Shown here: one piece after another, positions 4,887 through 6,616 of the stretch
Layout: each line of letters opens with the position of its first letter
Position numbering within the stretch: position 1 is the first letter of the stretch
Source of the DNA: CAYJXJ01 sp964374095
GTDB lineage: Bacteria; Elusimicrobiota; Elusimicrobia; UBA1565; UBA9628
Assembly: GCA_964374095.1 (NCBI GenBank)
Contig: CAYJXJ010000229.1
Coordinates: forward strand, 1 to 6,616
Length of the DNA: 6,616 nt
Direction of reading: 5' to 3'
Notes under the pieces: generated by a model
Told to the model about the DNA's origin: nothing
Database searches by the model: none
The model's input: the letters and a program-made list of their open reading frames with translations, nothing else
Translations under genes and position numbers: made by a program

Positions 4887-6504
4887 GGCCCCTCGTGCGC
4901 CTCTTGGGCTTCTTCGCGACTTTGGGCTTTTTGGGAGCTTTCCGCGCGGCCTTGCGGGGTTCTTCGATAGGGGCGGCGACGGCCATGGGGCCGCCGTCCT
5001 CGGCCTGCCGTTCTCCATTCCCGGAGGGGGCCTCCGGCGGAGCCTCCAGCGGGATCTCCCCTTCCACCCCTTCGGCGGTCACGATGATCGAGTGCGGCAG
5101 GCCCTCGGGGCCCGATGTCCCGCCGACCAGCTCCGTGGTCTTGGCTCCGCCGGTGCGGCGGGCGGCGATCTCGACCAGTTGTTTCTTGAGTTTTTGGGCG
5201 GCCAGACGGCCGCCCTTCAGGCGGCGGCACGCCTCCACGACCTCGTCGATGTAGAGCTCGAAGATGTTGCGCCGGCGGTGCTCGTGGTGGGCGCGTTCCC
5301 GCCTCTTGACGAAGACTCCCAGCCGGCGGCCGCACTCGCGCAGGGCGAGGGTGATCTCCTTGCGGATCTCGTCGTAGTCGGCGATGGCTTCCTTGGACTC
5401 GCTGGTGAACGGGACCCAGACCGAGGCCATGTGCACGAAGATGACCATGGGGCCGGCCGGAGGGGCTCCGCGCGATTGGGCGACGCCGTAGTTGCGCCAG
5501 GTGGTGTCCAGGACGGACTTGAAGGTGGCGCAAGCCGACTGCTGATAAACGAGCGGGACCCGGTTGGCGAACCGGATGACGCGGGCGAGTTCGTCGTCCT
5601 CACCCTCGTGGGATTCGCCCTCCGCGAGCGGGGCCTTCTTCTGGGGTTGGGCCGTCCCCTCCGCGGGGCTCGCGCCGAAGGCGAGCCCCGCCTCGATGAT
5701 GAACGGGTTGCCACGATAAACCGAGGGCGGGCGGGTGACGGCCGTGTAAAACGCCCCCTTGATCTGCTTGTAGATCCCGGCCAGGATCGCCTTTTCTCCG
5801 ATGGGCGAGAGGCAATTGGTGGGGGGCGCCATGAGCTTGGTGGCTTGGAGGACCTTGTAGAGGCGCTCGGCGTCGGGGCCGACCACGTCGCGCGGGCGCT
5901 TGTGGGGGTGGATGTCGGCCCCCTTGCAGATCTCCTCCGCGGTGGCCGACGAGACGCGGCTGAAGTCCGTCGAGAGGAAGCCCGAAAGCCAGTGGCTCTT
6001 GGTGTCCTGGAGCATCTTGAGGAGCATCCCCAACTCGATGCCGTAGGGGTGGGGCTTGATTTCTCGGGGCGGCTCGGGGAGGTGCTGGATGGCGCGGGGA
6101 TAGACCTTGGTTTCCCCCTCGGGACTGATGTAGGTGAGCTTGGCGTGGGGGTTGGCGATGGAGGTCAGCTCCATGTACTCGTCCACCGAGGCCCTGCCCT
6201 TCTGGTAGCGGCCTTCGAGCTCGATCGAGACCTGGGTCCCGCGGTGGTTCTCCCACTCGACGAGCTCCTTTTTCTCGAGAATGCGGGGCTCGTTCTTCTT
6301 GGTGTCGATCTGCACCTCGAAATAATGAGCCGGGGCCTGCTGGCCGGTGCGGGAGATGATCACGACCGGCTTGCCCGTGGTAAGCTGGCCGTACATGCCG
6401 GCCGCGGATATGCCGATGCCCTGTTGGCCTCGGCTCATGCGCAGGCGGTGGAACTTCGAGCCGTAGAGGAGCTTGGCGAATATGCGCGGGATATGCTGGC
6501 GCAC
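4879..6504 (-). CDS. top6B: DNA topoisomerase VI subunit B, N-terminally truncated
   Basis: 541 residues counted from a GTG at 6504. This is the ATPase subunit that closes like a clamp on DNA. Present, in order: IPRIFAKLLYGSKFHRLRMS and RGQQGIGISA (2-34, second glycine box of the GHKL fold), the helix-2-turn-helix region (about 150-200, FLSTDFSRVSSATAEEI), CLSPIGEKAI (221-230), the transducer domain with TRPPSVYRGNPFIIEAGLAF (247-266), RFANRVPLVYQQ (301-312) and VWVPFTSESKE (352-362), whose Lys361 matches the switch lysine. A charged insert (268-295) and an Ala/Pro/Lys-rich basic tail (about 455-541) are non-core. Family proteins have roughly 75-90 further N-terminal residues including the Glu/Asn (N-box) helix and DNGPGI. 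Here the frame upstream reads only PGI to 6513 and then becomes unrelated sequence antisense to a methyltransferase. Without the N-box ATP binding should fail. The GTG is merely the first possible start and is probably not a native one. Confidence 0.9.
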   Translation of the reverse strand: MRQHIPRIFAKLLYGSKFHRLRMSRGQQGIGISAAGMYGQLTTGKPVVIISRTGQQAPAHYFEVQIDTKKNEPRILEKKELVEWENHRGTQVSIELEGRYQKGRASVDEYMELTSIANPHAKLTYISPEGETKVYPRAIQHLPEPPREIKPHPYGIELGMLLKMLQDTKSHWLSGFLSTDFSRVSSATAEEICKGADIHPHKRPRDVVGPDAERLYKVLQATKLMAPPTNCLSPIGEKAILAGIYKQIKGAFYTAVTRPPSVYRGNPFIIEAGLAFGASPAEGTAQPQKKAPLAEGESHEGEDDELARVIRFANRVPLVYQQSACATFKSVLDTTWRNYGVAQSRGAPPAGPMVIFVHMASVWVPFTSESKEAIADYDEIRKEITLALRECGRRLGVFVKRRERAHHEHRRRNIFELYIDEVVEACRRLKGGRLAAQKLKKQLVEIAARRTGGAKTTELVGGTSGPEGLPHSIIVTAEGVEGEIPLEAPPEAPSGNGERQAEDGGPMAVAAPIEEPRKAARKAPKKPKVAKKPKRRTRGHG

Positions 6505-6616
6505 TATGCCGGGGACGTAGTCTACGACTGGGGCAGCGGCGACGGCCGCATCGTCATCCGGGCGGCAAAAAAATATGGGGCGAGAGGCGTGGGCGTCGAG
6601 ATGGACTCTGAGTTGA
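6493..6616 (+). CDS. Class I SAM-dependent methyltransferase, N-terminal fragment (cut by window end)
   Basis: From about 6511 to the window end the plus strand encodes GDVVYDWGSGDGRIVIRAAK, then KYGARGVGVEMDSEL. DWGSGDG is motif I of class I methyltransferases (the glycine-rich SAM-binding loop) and GVEMD is the acidic motif II that holds the ribose. The wording resembles families with PGDVVYDLGSGDGRIVIAAAKKYGARGVGVEID. An ATG at 6493 is in frame, but residues before Gly-Asp (MLAHYA) are antisense to the topoisomerase VI subunit B gene and lack the usual lead-in, so the true start has probably been lost at the junction. No RBS is visible. The substrate cannot be determined from this much. 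Confidence 0.75.
   Translation, partial: MLAHYAGDVVYDWGSGDGRIVIRAAKKYGARGVGVEMDSEL

Noticed and set aside
3507..4970. A 487-codon plus-strand open frame opposite topoisomerase VI subunit A
   Set aside because: It is the antisense of a clear Top6A gene in high-GC DNA, rich in Val/Leu/Gly/Ala/Glu without domain motifs; long antisense frames are expected here.
4887..5018. N-terminal extension of Top6A to an ATG at 5018
   Set aside because: The extra 44 residues are Pro/Arg/Lys-rich out-of-frame reading of the subunit B tail; the ATG at 4886 overlapping the subunit B TAA gives the normal family start.
1..6616. tRNA, rRNA, CRISPR array, complete insertion sequence or integrase
   Set aside because: No cloverleaf, rRNA stretch, regularly spaced repeats or transposase or integrase motifs were seen by eye on either strand.

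Overview
The window reads as high-GC bacterial DNA. The long genes use G/C-ending codons, and the band-7 protein, two-domain polyphosphate kinase, DnaB relic and HigB/HigA-type addiction pair are all families of ordinary bacterial genomes. The main taxonomic oddity is a topoisomerase VI operon, a type IIB enzyme typical of archaea and plants and only sporadic in bacteria. I cannot name the phylum from this sequence alone.

Layout. Positions 2-400 (+) hold the C-terminal end of an SPFH/paraslipin-like membrane-associated protein. Six bases later, 407-1951 (+) encodes a complete polyphosphate:AMP phosphotransferase-type PPK2 with two kinase domains. Right after it, about 1969-2514 (+), lies an unmarked relic of a replicative helicase gene: the C-terminal part of the DnaB RecA domain, with no Walker A region and one internal TGA. 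Positions 2706-3380 (+) carry a compact, lower-GC toxin-antitoxin operon with a near-consensus promoter, a palindromic operator between the -35 and -10 boxes, a HigB/RelE-like toxin and an overlapping HigA-like antitoxin. Positions 3381-3791 hold no gene I can assign, but the end of this stretch contains two abutting hairpins (a 32-nt perfect palindrome and a 10-bp stem) directly after the stop codon of the convergent minus-strand operon.

On the minus strand, topoisomerase VI subunit B (6504 down to 4879) and subunit A (4886 down to 3792) overlap by 8 bases and would be translationally coupled. Subunit A is complete, with its catalytic tyrosine and Toprim acidic residues. Subunit B lacks its N-terminus. 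Homology stops abruptly inside the ATP-binding DNGPGI motif at about 6513, and from there to the window end the opposite strand encodes the start of a class I SAM-dependent methyltransferase. That junction is either a real rearrangement that removed the ATPase half of the GHKL domain or an assembly chimera.

How the parts work together: the first two genes are probably co-transcribed. The toxin-antitoxin pair is a self-contained autoregulated unit. The two Topo VI genes form one operon whose A2B2 product would normally pass one DNA duplex through another using ATP, but as read here the B subunit could not bind ATP normally. The stretch 1952-3791 between the two conserved blocks looks like a decayed, acquisition-prone interval.
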